DNA of 64,000 nucleotides from Mesorhizobium sp. dw_380 (GTDB lineage Bacteria > Pseudomonadota > Alphaproteobacteria > Rhizobiales > Rhizobiaceae). A program made the translations under genes and the position numbers. The notes under the pieces are model-generated. The model did no database searches. It saw only the letters and a program-made list of their open reading frames with translations, and was not told the DNA's origin. This document shows, one piece after another, positions 1-7,744 of this stretch. How positions within the stretch are numbered: the first letter of the stretch is position 1; each line of letters opens with the position of its first letter. The stretch covers positions 1-64,000 of the forward strand of contig NZ_JAFFIW010000031.1 in assembly GCF_018588885.1 (NCBI RefSeq), written 5' to 3'.

Positions 1-37
1 GAACGGGGAGAAGGACGCTCCTCGCGACCCTCCGGCT
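1..37. repeat. Edge of an intergenic palindromic repeat
   Basis: The first bases carry ACGGGGAGAAGG followed by a stretch that parallels the end of the element at 14041-14112 (ACGGGGCGAAGG, then a similar CTC..ACCTCCG stretch). The window therefore seems to begin inside a second copy of that interspersed repeat, lying between xdhA and whatever follows it on the minus strand. Confidence 0.5.
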
Positions 38-62
38 GTTTGTTCGCTGGCGTTGATATGCA

Positions 63-1544
63 TCAGGCCGCCTCATGCCTTGAAACCTGGAAGGGCGCCC
101 TGGTGCCGGTGGTTTCGACGAAGAAACGCAACAACAGGTTTTTCGCCGCCAGAGCCCGGTATTCGGCTGACGCCCGCATGTCGGTGAGCGGCGTGAAATC
201 CCTGGCGTATTCGGCCATCGCCGTCTCGACCATCTCTTCGGTCCACGGTTTGCCAAGCAATGCCTTTTCGACAGCAGCCGCACGCTTCGGCGTCGCCGCC
301 ATGCCGCCATAGGCGATGCGGATATCGGCGACGGTGCCGTCCTTGGCCAGCGCCAGGAAAAAGGCGCCGAGTGCCGCCGTGATGTCCTCGTCGCGCCGCT
401 TGGTGACCTTGTAGACCGCAAACTTTGTATCCTTGGCCGGCACGGGCACGTGCACCGCCTCGACAAATTCGCCCGGCTGCCGGTCCTGCTTGCCATAGGC
501 GATGAAGAAGGTTTCCAGCGGGATCGTGCGCCGCGTCTTGCCCTTGCGCAGCGTCAGGCGCGCGCCGAGTGCGATCAAGGGCGGCGGCGTGTCGCCGATC
601 GGCGAGCCATTGGCGATGTTGCCGCCGATGGTGCCCATATTACGCACTTGTTCGCCACCGATGCGATCGAACAACGGTCCCAGCGCCGGGATCCTCTTGG
701 AGAGCATCGAGAAGGCTTCGGTGTAGGTGACGCCGGCGCCGATGGATATGACGCCGTTGTCTTCGGAGATGGTGCAAAGCCCATCGAGATTGCCGATGAA
801 GATCACCGGCGAGATATCGCGCATGTGCTTGGTCACCCACAGGCCGACATCGGTCGCGCCGGCAACGATGGTAGCGCCGGGTTCCTTGTCCAGCATGGCG
901 GAGAAGTCGTCGACATTGGCCGGCACCATCAACCGCGCTTTGCCGGTGCCGATCTCGACCCGCGCGCCGTCATGCATGGCCTCCAGCCTTGCCGCGATCG
1001 CCTTGCGCTCCGCCGCCAGCGGGTCCTTCGTCGCCTTGCCGTAGCTGGAGATGGCGTGCGCGGCGCGCATGATCGCCTCGTAGCCAGTGCAGCGGCAGAG
1101 ATTGCCTTGCAAAGCTTTTTCGATCGCCGCGTTCGACGGATCGGGCGATTTCATCCACAGGCCATAGAGCGACATGACGAAGCCGGGCGTGCAGAAGCCG
1201 CATTGCGAGCCGTGGAAATCGACCATCGCCTGCTGCACGGGATGCAGTTTGCCGGGCTCGCTGCGCAAATGTTCGACGGTCACGACATGGGTGCCGTCGA
1301 GCGAACCGAGGAAGCGGATGCAGGCATTGACGCTTTCATAGACTAAACCGCCGGCCGAGAGCTTGCCGACCAGCACGGTGCAGGCGCCACAATCGCCCTC
1401 GGCGCAGCCCTCCTTGGTGCCGCGCAGCGAGCGGTCGAGCCGCAGCCAGTCGAGCAAGGTCGCGTCGGGCGCCACCGAGGACAGCACGACGTCCCTGTCA
1501 TTCAGGATGAAGCGGATCTCGTTGCGGATGTTGACTTTGGCCAT
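63..1544 (-). CDS. xdhA: Xanthine dehydrogenase, small (FeS/FAD) subunit
   Basis: This subunit passes electrons from the molybdenum subunit to NAD during oxidation of hypoxanthine and xanthine to urate in the cytoplasm. The N-terminal plant-ferredoxin type [2Fe-2S] site has Cys47, Cys52, Cys55 and Cys75. The second [2Fe-2S] domain has Cys115, Cys118, Cys150 and Cys152 (QCGFC and LCRC). An FAD-binding domain follows from about residue 200, with VAGATDVG and GGNIANGSPIGD. The length of 493 residues is normal for the split bacterial enzyme. The gene starts three bases after the uraH stop, so the two are co-transcribed. The large subunit xdhB is expected beyond the left edge of the window and is not seen here. 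Confidence 0.96.
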   Translation of the reverse strand: MAKVNIRNEIRFILNDRDVVLSSVAPDATLLDWLRLDRSLRGTKEGCAEGDCGACTVLVGKLSAGGLVYESVNACIRFLGSLDGTHVVTVEHLRSEPGKLHPVQQAMVDFHGSQCGFCTPGFVMSLYGLWMKSPDPSNAAIEKALQGNLCRCTGYEAIMRAAHAISSYGKATKDPLAAERKAIAARLEAMHDGARVEIGTGKARLMVPANVDDFSAMLDKEPGATIVAGATDVGLWVTKHMRDISPVIFIGNLDGLCTISEDNGVISIGAGVTYTEAFSMLSKRIPALGPLFDRIGGEQVRNMGTIGGNIANGSPIGDTPPPLIALGARLTLRKGKTRRTIPLETFFIAYGKQDRQPGEFVEAVHVPVPAKDTKFAVYKVTKRRDEDITAALGAFFLALAKDGTVADIRIAYGGMAATPKRAAAVEKALLGKPWTEEMVETAMAEYARDFTPLTDMRASAEYRALAAKNLLLRFFVETTGTRAPFQVSRHEAA

Positions 1545-1547
1545 GCC

Positions 1548-1922
1548 TCAGCTCCCCCTGTAGGTCGAATAGCCGTAGGGCGAGATCAGCAAGGGTACGT
1601 GATAATGCACCGCCTCGGCCATGCCGAAGCGGATCGGCACGCTATCGAGGAAGGCGGGCTCTGGCAGCTTTGCTCCAGAGCCGCGCAGATAATCGCCGGC
1701 CGCGAAAACCAGTTCGTATTCGCCGGTGCGAAAGTCGCCGCCGGCCAGCAGCGGCGCGTCGCAGCGACCGTCAGCGTTGGTCGCAACCGTCTTCAGAAGC
1801 CTGCGCGCGGCACCGTCGAGGCGGTAAAGCGCGATGGACAATCCCGCCGCCGGTTTGCCGGTCGCCGTGTCGAGCACATGGGTCGTCAGACGCCCGCCAT
1901 CGGCTTTCGACGTTTCTGCCAT
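1548..1922 (-). CDS. uraH: 5-hydroxyisourate hydrolase (transthyretin-like)
   Basis: It hydrolyses 5-hydroxyisourate, the product of urate oxidation, to OHCU. The 124-residue protein has the family signatures: TTHVLD with His15, Arg53, the paired His106/His108, and the C-terminal YRGS tetrapeptide that distinguishes these enzymes from transthyretin. The reading frame is open 24 codons further upstream, but that stretch is unlike the family, and Met25 of the long frame starts the conserved sequence, so ATG 1922 was chosen. It is first in a minus-strand operon with xdhA. The next step (OHCU decarboxylase) is encoded divergently at 2125. Confidence 0.95.
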   Translation of the reverse strand: MAETSKADGGRLTTHVLDTATGKPAAGLSIALYRLDGAARRLLKTVATNADGRCDAPLLAGGDFRTGEYELVFAAGDYLRGSGAKLPEPAFLDSVPIRFGMAEAVHYHVPLLISPYGYSTYRGS

Positions 1923-2124
1923 TGGCCGCCTCCCATTTCCAATACGAACAAATTGGCCGGTACAGTCAAACATTACTGATGAATTGTGCGCCATTTAAAG
2001 GCGATGCATAAGTCCCGGTCGAGCGGAGTGCGACAAAAACACTTTCAAAAATTTTCGGGGGAATGCGAGAAGCACCCTTTCGATATCCTGATCATAGTTC
2101 GGGCGATGCCCGGCAGGAGGAACG
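1923..2124. promoter_or_regulatory. Divergent promoter region of the purine genes
   Basis: About 200 bases separate the uraH and puuE starts and must contain promoters in both directions. The part at 1940-2060 is richer in A and T than the flanking genes. No palindromic operator could be picked out with confidence. An AGGAGG ribosome-binding site lies at 2116-2121, just before the puuE start. Confidence 0.5.
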
Positions 2125-3543
2125 ATGCGTTACATCAGAGACATGCGCGGTTACGGAGCCAATCCGCCGGATCCGAAATGGCCCGGCGGTGCGCATGTCG
2201 CCGTGCAGTTCGTCGTCAATTACGAAGAGGGCGGCGAGAACTGCGTGCTCCACGGCGACAAGGCGTCGGAAGCCTTCCTCTCGGAAATCGTCGGCGCGGC
2301 ACCCTGGGTGGGCCAGCGCCACTGGAATATGGAATCGATCTACGAATATGGGGCGCGGGCCGGCTTCTGGCGGCTGCTGCGCCTGTTCAGCGAAGCTGAG
2401 GTTCCGGTGACCTGTTACGGCGTCGCCACGGCGCTGGCGCGTTCACCCGACCAGGTCACGGCCATGCAGGAGGCCGGCTGGGAGATCGCCTCGCACGGGC
2501 TGCGATGGATCGACTATCGTGACCACAGCGCCGAGGACGAACGCCGCGACCTCGAAGCCGCGATCAAGCTGCATTACGAGGTGACTGGCCAGCGCCCAAC
2601 CGGCTGGTACACCGGCCGCACATCGATCAACACGGTGCGTCTGGCCGCCGAAGAAGGCGGTTTCGACTACGTCTCCGACACTTATGACGACGAGCTGCCT
2701 TACTGGTTCGAGCATGCGGGCGGCACGCAGCTCATCATCCCCTATACGCTCGATGCCAATGATATGCGCTTCGCCACGCCGCAAGGCTTCAACTCCGGCG
2801 ACCAGTTCTTCGCCTATCTCAAGGATAGTTTCGACACGCTGTACGCCGAGGGCGGGGCCGGGCGGCCGCGCATGATGAACATTGGCCTGCACTGCCGGCT
2901 TGTCGGGCGTCCGGGCCGGGTGGCGGCGCTGAAGCGCTTCGTCGACTATGTGAAGTCGCATGACAAGGTCTGGCTGGCGCGGCGCATCGACATCGCCAGG
3001 CACTGGCAAGAGAACCATCCGTACAAGCCGGCGGCGCTGCGCCCGTCGAAAATGGAATTCGAGACATTCGTTCACACTTTCGGCGGCGTGTTCGAGCATT
3101 CGCCGTGGATTGCCGAACGTGCTTATGAACTTGAGCTCGGCCCAGCGCATGACACAGCCGGCGGCCTGCATAACGCGCTTTGCCGCATCTTCCGTTCCGC
3201 CAGCGAGGCCGAGCGGCTCGGCGTGCTCAACGCCCATCCCGACCTTGCCGGCAAGCTTGCCAAGGCCAGGCGGCTGACGGCGGAATCGACCCGGGAACAG
3301 GCCTCCGCTGGGCTCGACGCGCTGACCGACAAGGAGCGCGAATTGTTCTCCAAGCTCAACGCCGCCTACGTCACCACTTTCGGCTTCCCCTTCATCATAG
3401 CGGTGAAGGGAAAGACCAAGGAGGAAATCCTGGCGGAATTCGAAGCCCGCATCGGCAACGGCCGCGGCGTCGAATTCGAGACCGCCTGCAAACAGGTCGA
3501 GCGCATCGCGCTGCTCCGCCTCAGGGATATGCTACCGCAATAG
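2125..3543 (+). CDS. puuE: Allantoinase (PuuE type) fused to OHCU decarboxylase (UraD)
   Basis: Two enzymes of urate breakdown are joined in one 472-residue chain. Residues 1 to about 310 are a polysaccharide-deacetylase-fold allantoinase (PuuE), recognisable from the VNYEEGGE start and the GWEIASHG segment; it opens allantoin to allantoate. Residues from about 320 are the OHCU decarboxylase domain, with FEHSPWIAERA and NAHPDLAGK; it makes S-allantoin from OHCU. The C-terminal domain thus feeds the N-terminal one. The start has an AGGAGG site four bases upstream. The next gene begins ten bases after the stop. The fusion is known in rhizobia. Domain limits are estimates. Confidence 0.94.
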   Translation: MRYIRDMRGYGANPPDPKWPGGAHVAVQFVVNYEEGGENCVLHGDKASEAFLSEIVGAAPWVGQRHWNMESIYEYGARAGFWRLLRLFSEAEVPVTCYGVATALARSPDQVTAMQEAGWEIASHGLRWIDYRDHSAEDERRDLEAAIKLHYEVTGQRPTGWYTGRTSINTVRLAAEEGGFDYVSDTYDDELPYWFEHAGGTQLIIPYTLDANDMRFATPQGFNSGDQFFAYLKDSFDTLYAEGGAGRPRMMNIGLHCRLVGRPGRVAALKRFVDYVKSHDKVWLARRIDIARHWQENHPYKPAALRPSKMEFETFVHTFGGVFEHSPWIAERAYELELGPAHDTAGGLHNALCRIFRSASEAERLGVLNAHPDLAGKLAKARRLTAESTREQASAGLDALTDKERELFSKLNAAYVTTFGFPFIIAVKGKTKEEILAEFEARIGNGRGVEFETACKQVERIALLRLRDMLPQ

Positions 3544-3553
3544 GTTTGAACCC

Positions 3554-4417
3554 ATGGATACGATCAGGATGCCCGACCGAACTTATTACGCGCCGCATGG
3601 CGGCCATTCCGGTCAAACCGAACTGCTGACGGGCCGCGCCGTCTTCACCGAGGCCTATGCCGTCATCCCCAAGGGGGTGATGCAGGACATCGTCACCAGC
3701 GCCTTGCCGTTCTGGGACGAGACCCGCGTCTGGATCCTGTCGCGGCCGCTGTCCGGCTTTGCCGAGACGTTTTCGCAATACATTGTCGAGGTCGAGCCTG
3801 GCGGCGGCAGCGACCGGCCGGAACCCGATGCCGGCGCCGAGGGTGCCCTGTTCGTGGTCGAGGGCGAATTGACGGTTCTGCTTGCCGGCAAGAAGTATGT
3901 GTTGCGGCCCGGCGGCTTTGCCTTTCTGCCGCCGGCCAGCGGCTGGACAGTTCGCAACGAGAGCAAGGCGGCTGTCCGTTTCCACTGGATCCGAAAAGCT
4001 TACGAAGCGGTCGACGGCCTCGATGTGCCTGAAGCCTTCTTCACCAACGAGCAGGAGATCGCGCCGACGCCGATGCCTGGCACCGACGGCCGCTGGGCGA
4101 CGACGCGGTTCGTCGATCCGGCCGATTTGCGCCACGACATGCACATGACCATCGTCACGCTCGAGCCCGGCGCCGTCATTCCGTTCGCCGAGACACATGT
4201 GATGGAGCATGGGCTTTATGTGCTTGAAGGCAAGGCGGTCTATCGGCTGAACCAGGACTGGGTCGAGGTCGAGGCCGGCGACTATATGTGGCTGCGCGCC
4301 TTCTGCCCGCAGGCCTGCTACGCCGGCGGCCCGGGGAAATTCCGCTATTTGCTCTACAAGGACGTCAACCGGCACGCCAAGCTTGGCGGGGCTGATATCG
4401 GTGGTCGCGCGCGGTGA
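3554..4417 (+). CDS. (S)-ureidoglycine aminohydrolase, bicupin
   Basis: It releases ammonia from (S)-ureidoglycine, the product of allantoate amidohydrolysis, to give (S)-ureidoglycolate. The 287-residue protein is a tandem cupin: the first barrel at about 60-150 (ALFVVEGELTV, GGFAFLPPAS) and the second at about 190-275 (FAETHVMEHGLYVLEGKA, with Glu and His metal ligands). It matches the YlbA/UGHY type, sometimes annotated as bifunctional with allantoicase. I see only the bicupin fold, so the aminohydrolase role is the safer call. The stop overlaps the GTG start of allA by four bases, so translation is coupled. Allantoate amidohydrolase, which makes its substrate, is not in this window. Confidence 0.9.
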   Translation: MDTIRMPDRTYYAPHGGHSGQTELLTGRAVFTEAYAVIPKGVMQDIVTSALPFWDETRVWILSRPLSGFAETFSQYIVEVEPGGGSDRPEPDAGAEGALFVVEGELTVLLAGKKYVLRPGGFAFLPPASGWTVRNESKAAVRFHWIRKAYEAVDGLDVPEAFFTNEQEIAPTPMPGTDGRWATTRFVDPADLRHDMHMTIVTLEPGAVIPFAETHVMEHGLYVLEGKAVYRLNQDWVEVEAGDYMWLRAFCPQACYAGGPGKFRYLLYKDVNRHAKLGGADIGGRAR

Positions 4418-4920
4418 CCCGCATTATCGCTCGGCCGCTGACCCGTGAGGCCTTTGCCGAATTCGGTGACGTCATCGACATGGCGGGCGACAACCATTAT
4501 CCGATCAATGGCGGCAAGGCCGAGCGTTACCACGATCTTGCCACCGCCGAGGCAACAGGGCCGAACGCGCGCGTGCTGATCTCGATGGTGCACGGCACGC
4601 CTTACGAACTGCCGTTGAAGCTGACCATGGTCGAGCGGCATCCGTTCGGCAGCCAGGCCTTCATTCCGCTGTCGCCGCGCCCGTTCCTGGTCGTCGTCTG
4701 CCATGACGGCAAGGATGGCCCGGGCGAGCCGCACGCCTTCATCACCGCGCCCGGACAAGGCATCAACTATTCCCGCAATCTCTGGCATGGCGTGCTGACG
4801 CCGCTCGGCGAACCGCAGGATTTCCTGGTCGTCGACCGCGGCGGCGACGGCTCCAATCTCGAGGAATTCCATTTCTCGCACGCTTATGAAATCCACCTTC
4901 CCGCCGAGACCCAGTCATGA
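4414..4920 (+). CDS. allA: Ureidoglycolate lyase
   Basis: It splits (S)-ureidoglycolate into glyoxylate and urea, the last nitrogen-releasing step of the purine route encoded here. The 168-residue protein has the AllA pattern: LTREAFAEFGDVI at the start, the VERHPFGSQAFIPL segment in the middle and a cupin-like LWHGVLTPL stretch. Translation starts at GTG 4414, overlapping the previous stop (GTGA). Its own stop overlaps the next ATG (ATGA), so three consecutive genes are translationally coupled. Its place directly after the aminohydrolase supports the assignment. Confidence 0.93.
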   Translation: MTRIIARPLTREAFAEFGDVIDMAGDNHYPINGGKAERYHDLATAEATGPNARVLISMVHGTPYELPLKLTMVERHPFGSQAFIPLSPRPFLVVVCHDGKDGPGEPHAFITAPGQGINYSRNLWHGVLTPLGEPQDFLVVDRGGDGSNLEEFHFSHAYEIHLPAETQS

Positions 4921-5510
4921 CCGACATTTCGCTTATCGACCGCCTGCTCGACGTCATCGAGCACGATATCGTGCCGAAGACGGAAGAGGGCGTCGCTCAT
5001 GGCAACAAGCTGTTCGGCGCGGCGATCCTGCGCAAGGACGACCGCTCGCTGGTGCTGGCCGAAACCAACAATGAGATCGAAAACCCGCTCTGGCATGGCG
5101 AAGTGCACTGCCTGAAGCGTTTCTACGAAATGCCCAGGGCGGAGCGTGTCGACACAAAGGACGCGCTTTTCATCGCCACGCATGAGCCTTGCTCGCTCTG
5201 CCTGTCGGCGATCACCTGGACCGGCTTCGACAATTTCTACTACCTGTTCAGCCACGAGGATTCGCGCGACAGTTTCGCCATCCCGCACGATCTCAGGATT
5301 CTGAAGGAGGTCTTCACCCTCGAGCCCGGCGGCTACAATGCCGAGAACGCCTATTGGAAGAGCTATTCGATCCGTCGGCTGGTGCGGGCATTGCCAGAGG
5401 CCGAGCGCCAGCGGCTGGAGGCGCGGATCGGCAAAATCTCGGCGCGCTATGAAGAGCTGTCCGGCGCCTACCAGTCTAGCAAGGCCGAGAACGACATTCC
5501 GCTGAACTGA
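4917..5510 (+). CDS. Cytidine-deaminase-fold zinc deaminase of the purine operon
   Basis: The 197-residue protein has the zinc site of the CMP/dCMP and guanine deaminase superfamily: His60-Gly61-Glu62 (catalytic Glu62) and Pro91-Cys92-x-x-Cys95. It is longer than guanine deaminase GuaD (about 150 residues) because of a charged C-terminal extension after about residue 140 (AEERQRLEARIG type sequence). Its start overlaps the allA stop, so it is the last gene of the purine operon. Guanine would be a sensible substrate because deamination yields xanthine for XdhAB, but the substrate cannot be read from the sequence. Confidence 0.8.
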   Translation: MTDISLIDRLLDVIEHDIVPKTEEGVAHGNKLFGAAILRKDDRSLVLAETNNEIENPLWHGEVHCLKRFYEMPRAERVDTKDALFIATHEPCSLCLSAITWTGFDNFYYLFSHEDSRDSFAIPHDLRILKEVFTLEPGGYNAENAYWKSYSIRRLVRALPEAERQRLEARIGKISARYEELSGAYQSSKAENDIPLN

Positions 5511-5605
5511 CGGTAGAAGCAGGTAGCGGCACAGGTCGCATATTCCGCTGCTCCAGTCGCGAATGGCGATTGAAAATTGCCACGCTGCGGGGCGTTATGC
5601 GCAGC

Positions 5606-7591
5606 ATGAAAACCGTCACCGAATTTCCCCGCAAGGTCGTCGAATTCCCTGATATGGGCATCGTCATGCCGGATGGCTGCCGGCTGTCGGCGCGGGTGTG
5701 GATGCCGGAAGACGCCGGCGACGATCCGGTGCCTGCTATCCTCGAGCATCTGCCCTACCGCAAGCGCGACGGCACCATCTTTCGCGATCAGCTGACGCAT
5801 CCCTATTTCGCCGGCCACGGCTACGCCTCGATCCGTGTCGACATGCGCGGCAATGGCGATTCCGAAGGGCTGATGGACGACGAATATTCCGAGCAGGAAT
5901 TGCAGGACGCCTGCGACGTCATTGCTTGGGCCGCAAGCCAACCCTGGTGCAACGGCAATGTCGGCATGATGGGCATTTCCTGGGGCGGCTTCAACTGCCT
6001 GCAGGTGGCGGCCAGGCAGCCGCCGGCGCTGAAGGCGGTGATCAGCCTGTGTTCGACCGTCGACCGCTATGCCGACGACATCCACTACAAGGGCGGCTGT
6101 CTGCTGATCGAGAATTTCGGCTGGGCCTCGACGATGCTCTCCTATTCGTCGCGGCCGCCGGACCCGCTGATTGCCGGCGACAACCGGTGGCGCGATCTGT
6201 GGCTTACAAGGCTGGAAAATCAGACTTTCCTGGCGCCGCTCTGGCTCAGCCATCAGCATCGCGACGCCTATTGGAAACGCGGCTCGATCTGCGAGGATTT
6301 TTCGGCCGTCAAGGCCGCCGTGCTGTCGATCGGCGGCTGGCATGACGGCTACCGCAACACGATCTCGCACCTCGTCACCAACATCCAAGCGCCGGTCAAG
6401 GGCATCGTCGGCCCCTGGATCCACAAATGCCCGCACTATGCGGCACCAAAACCCGCCATCGGCTTCCTGAAGGAAGCCCTGAGCTGGTGGGACCGCTGGC
6501 TGAAGGGCCTCGACACCGGTGTCGAGGCGGACCCGGCCTACCGCGCCTATGTGATGGACAGCGTGCGCCCGGCGCGCTGGCATCCCGAGCGGCCTGGCCG
6601 CTGGGTGGCAGAGCAGCAATGGCCGTCGCCCGCCGTCAAGGCGCAAACGATCGAACTGATCCCCAGCGGGACCAAACCTGCCATCGTAGCCTCGCCGCAA
6701 AGCTGCGGTCTCGCCGGCGGCGAATACTTTCCGTTCACCTTCGGCCCGGAACTGCCCGGCGACCAGCGCCCCGACGATGCGCTGTCGGTGTGTTTCGACC
6801 AGCCGGAACTCGCCGAGGCGATCGACATCGTCGGCGCACCGGAAGTACAGGTCACGCTCACTTGCGACCGCCCGCAAGCCAACATCGCGATCCGGCTGTG
6901 CGACGTGCACCCGGACGGCGCATCAGAACTGATCTCCTATGGCGTGCTCAACCTGACGCACCGCGATTCGCACGAATTCCCGCAGCCGCTGGTGCCGGGC
7001 GAGACCGTCTCCGCGCGCGTCGTGCTCGACCAATGCGCCTATCGCGTGCCAGCCGGTCACCATCTGCGCATTGCCGTGTCGAACGCCTATTGGCCTGCCA
7101 TCTGGCCCTCGCCGGAGCCGGTCCAGCTGGCCTTGTCGGCGGCGACGTTATCCCTGCCGCTGCGCCCTTTGGCGACAGGCAACGAAGCGACATTCGCCGA
7201 ACCGGAAGGCGCTGCGCCCTGGGCAACCGAGACGGTTCGGCCCGCCAATTCCGAACGCCATGTCGATCGCGACGAAAAGACCGGAATCGTCACGCTTTCC
7301 ATAGCGGACGATTTCGGCGAGGTGCGCGATCTCGACCATGGCCTGGTCAATGGCAGCATCGCCCGCGAAACCTGGGCGATCCATCCCGACGATCCGCTGT
7401 CCGCATCGGGAAAAACCCATTGGACGCAGACCCTGTCGCGAAATGGATGGTCGGTGCGGACCGAGACATGGGCGGAGATGAGATCGGATGCGCAAAACTT
7501 CATCGTCGGCGCCAGAATCGAAGCCTATGAAGGTGAAAAACTCGTCTTCGCACGCAATTTCGAGGAACGGGTTCCGCGCGCGCTTGTTTGA
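5606..7591 (+). CDS. CocE/NonD family hydrolase (peptidase S15 type)
   Basis: An alpha/beta hydrolase of about 661 residues in the CocE / X-Pro dipeptidyl-peptidase class, which cuts esters, amides or beta-lactam side chains. The nucleophile is Ser125 in GISWGG. The N-terminal catalytic part (LEHLPYRKRDGT, VDMRGNGDSEG) is followed by a C-terminal jelly-roll domain from about residue 420. No signal peptide is visible, so it is probably cytoplasmic. The frame is open to a TTG at 5570 and an ATG at 5597. ATG 5606 was chosen because MKTVTEFPRKV is the usual family start. It precedes a peptide-class ABC transporter by 150 bases and may act on the imported compound (inference). Confidence 0.88.
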   Translation: MKTVTEFPRKVVEFPDMGIVMPDGCRLSARVWMPEDAGDDPVPAILEHLPYRKRDGTIFRDQLTHPYFAGHGYASIRVDMRGNGDSEGLMDDEYSEQELQDACDVIAWAASQPWCNGNVGMMGISWGGFNCLQVAARQPPALKAVISLCSTVDRYADDIHYKGGCLLIENFGWASTMLSYSSRPPDPLIAGDNRWRDLWLTRLENQTFLAPLWLSHQHRDAYWKRGSICEDFSAVKAAVLSIGGWHDGYRNTISHLVTNIQAPVKGIVGPWIHKCPHYAAPKPAIGFLKEALSWWDRWLKGLDTGVEADPAYRAYVMDSVRPARWHPERPGRWVAEQQWPSPAVKAQTIELIPSGTKPAIVASPQSCGLAGGEYFPFTFGPELPGDQRPDDALSVCFDQPELAEAIDIVGAPEVQVTLTCDRPQANIAIRLCDVHPDGASELISYGVLNLTHRDSHEFPQPLVPGETVSARVVLDQCAYRVPAGHHLRIAVSNAYWPAIWPSPEPVQLALSAATLSLPLRPLATGNEATFAEPEGAAPWATETVRPANSERHVDRDEKTGIVTLSIADDFGEVRDLDHGLVNGSIARETWAIHPDDPLSASGKTHWTQTLSRNGWSVRTETWAEMRSDAQNFIVGARIEAYEGEKLVFARNFEERVPRALV

Positions 7592-7744
7592 GCGCTGAAA
7601 CCGTTGGTCCAAATGCGACGTGCGATTTACGCCACGGCATGTCGCATTCGGTCTTGCTTACTGCTTTCCCTTACGGTCATTATTCCCCTCATAAGAAACA
7701 AGAAAATCGACCGCAGAGTCGAACCAACAGAGTGAGGAACTCAA

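Noticed and set aside
450..1346. Long open frame on the plus strand opposite xdhA
   Set aside because: It is antisense to a clear xanthine dehydrogenase gene, and its His/Arg/Asp-rich translation is typical of a shadow frame in GC-rich DNA.
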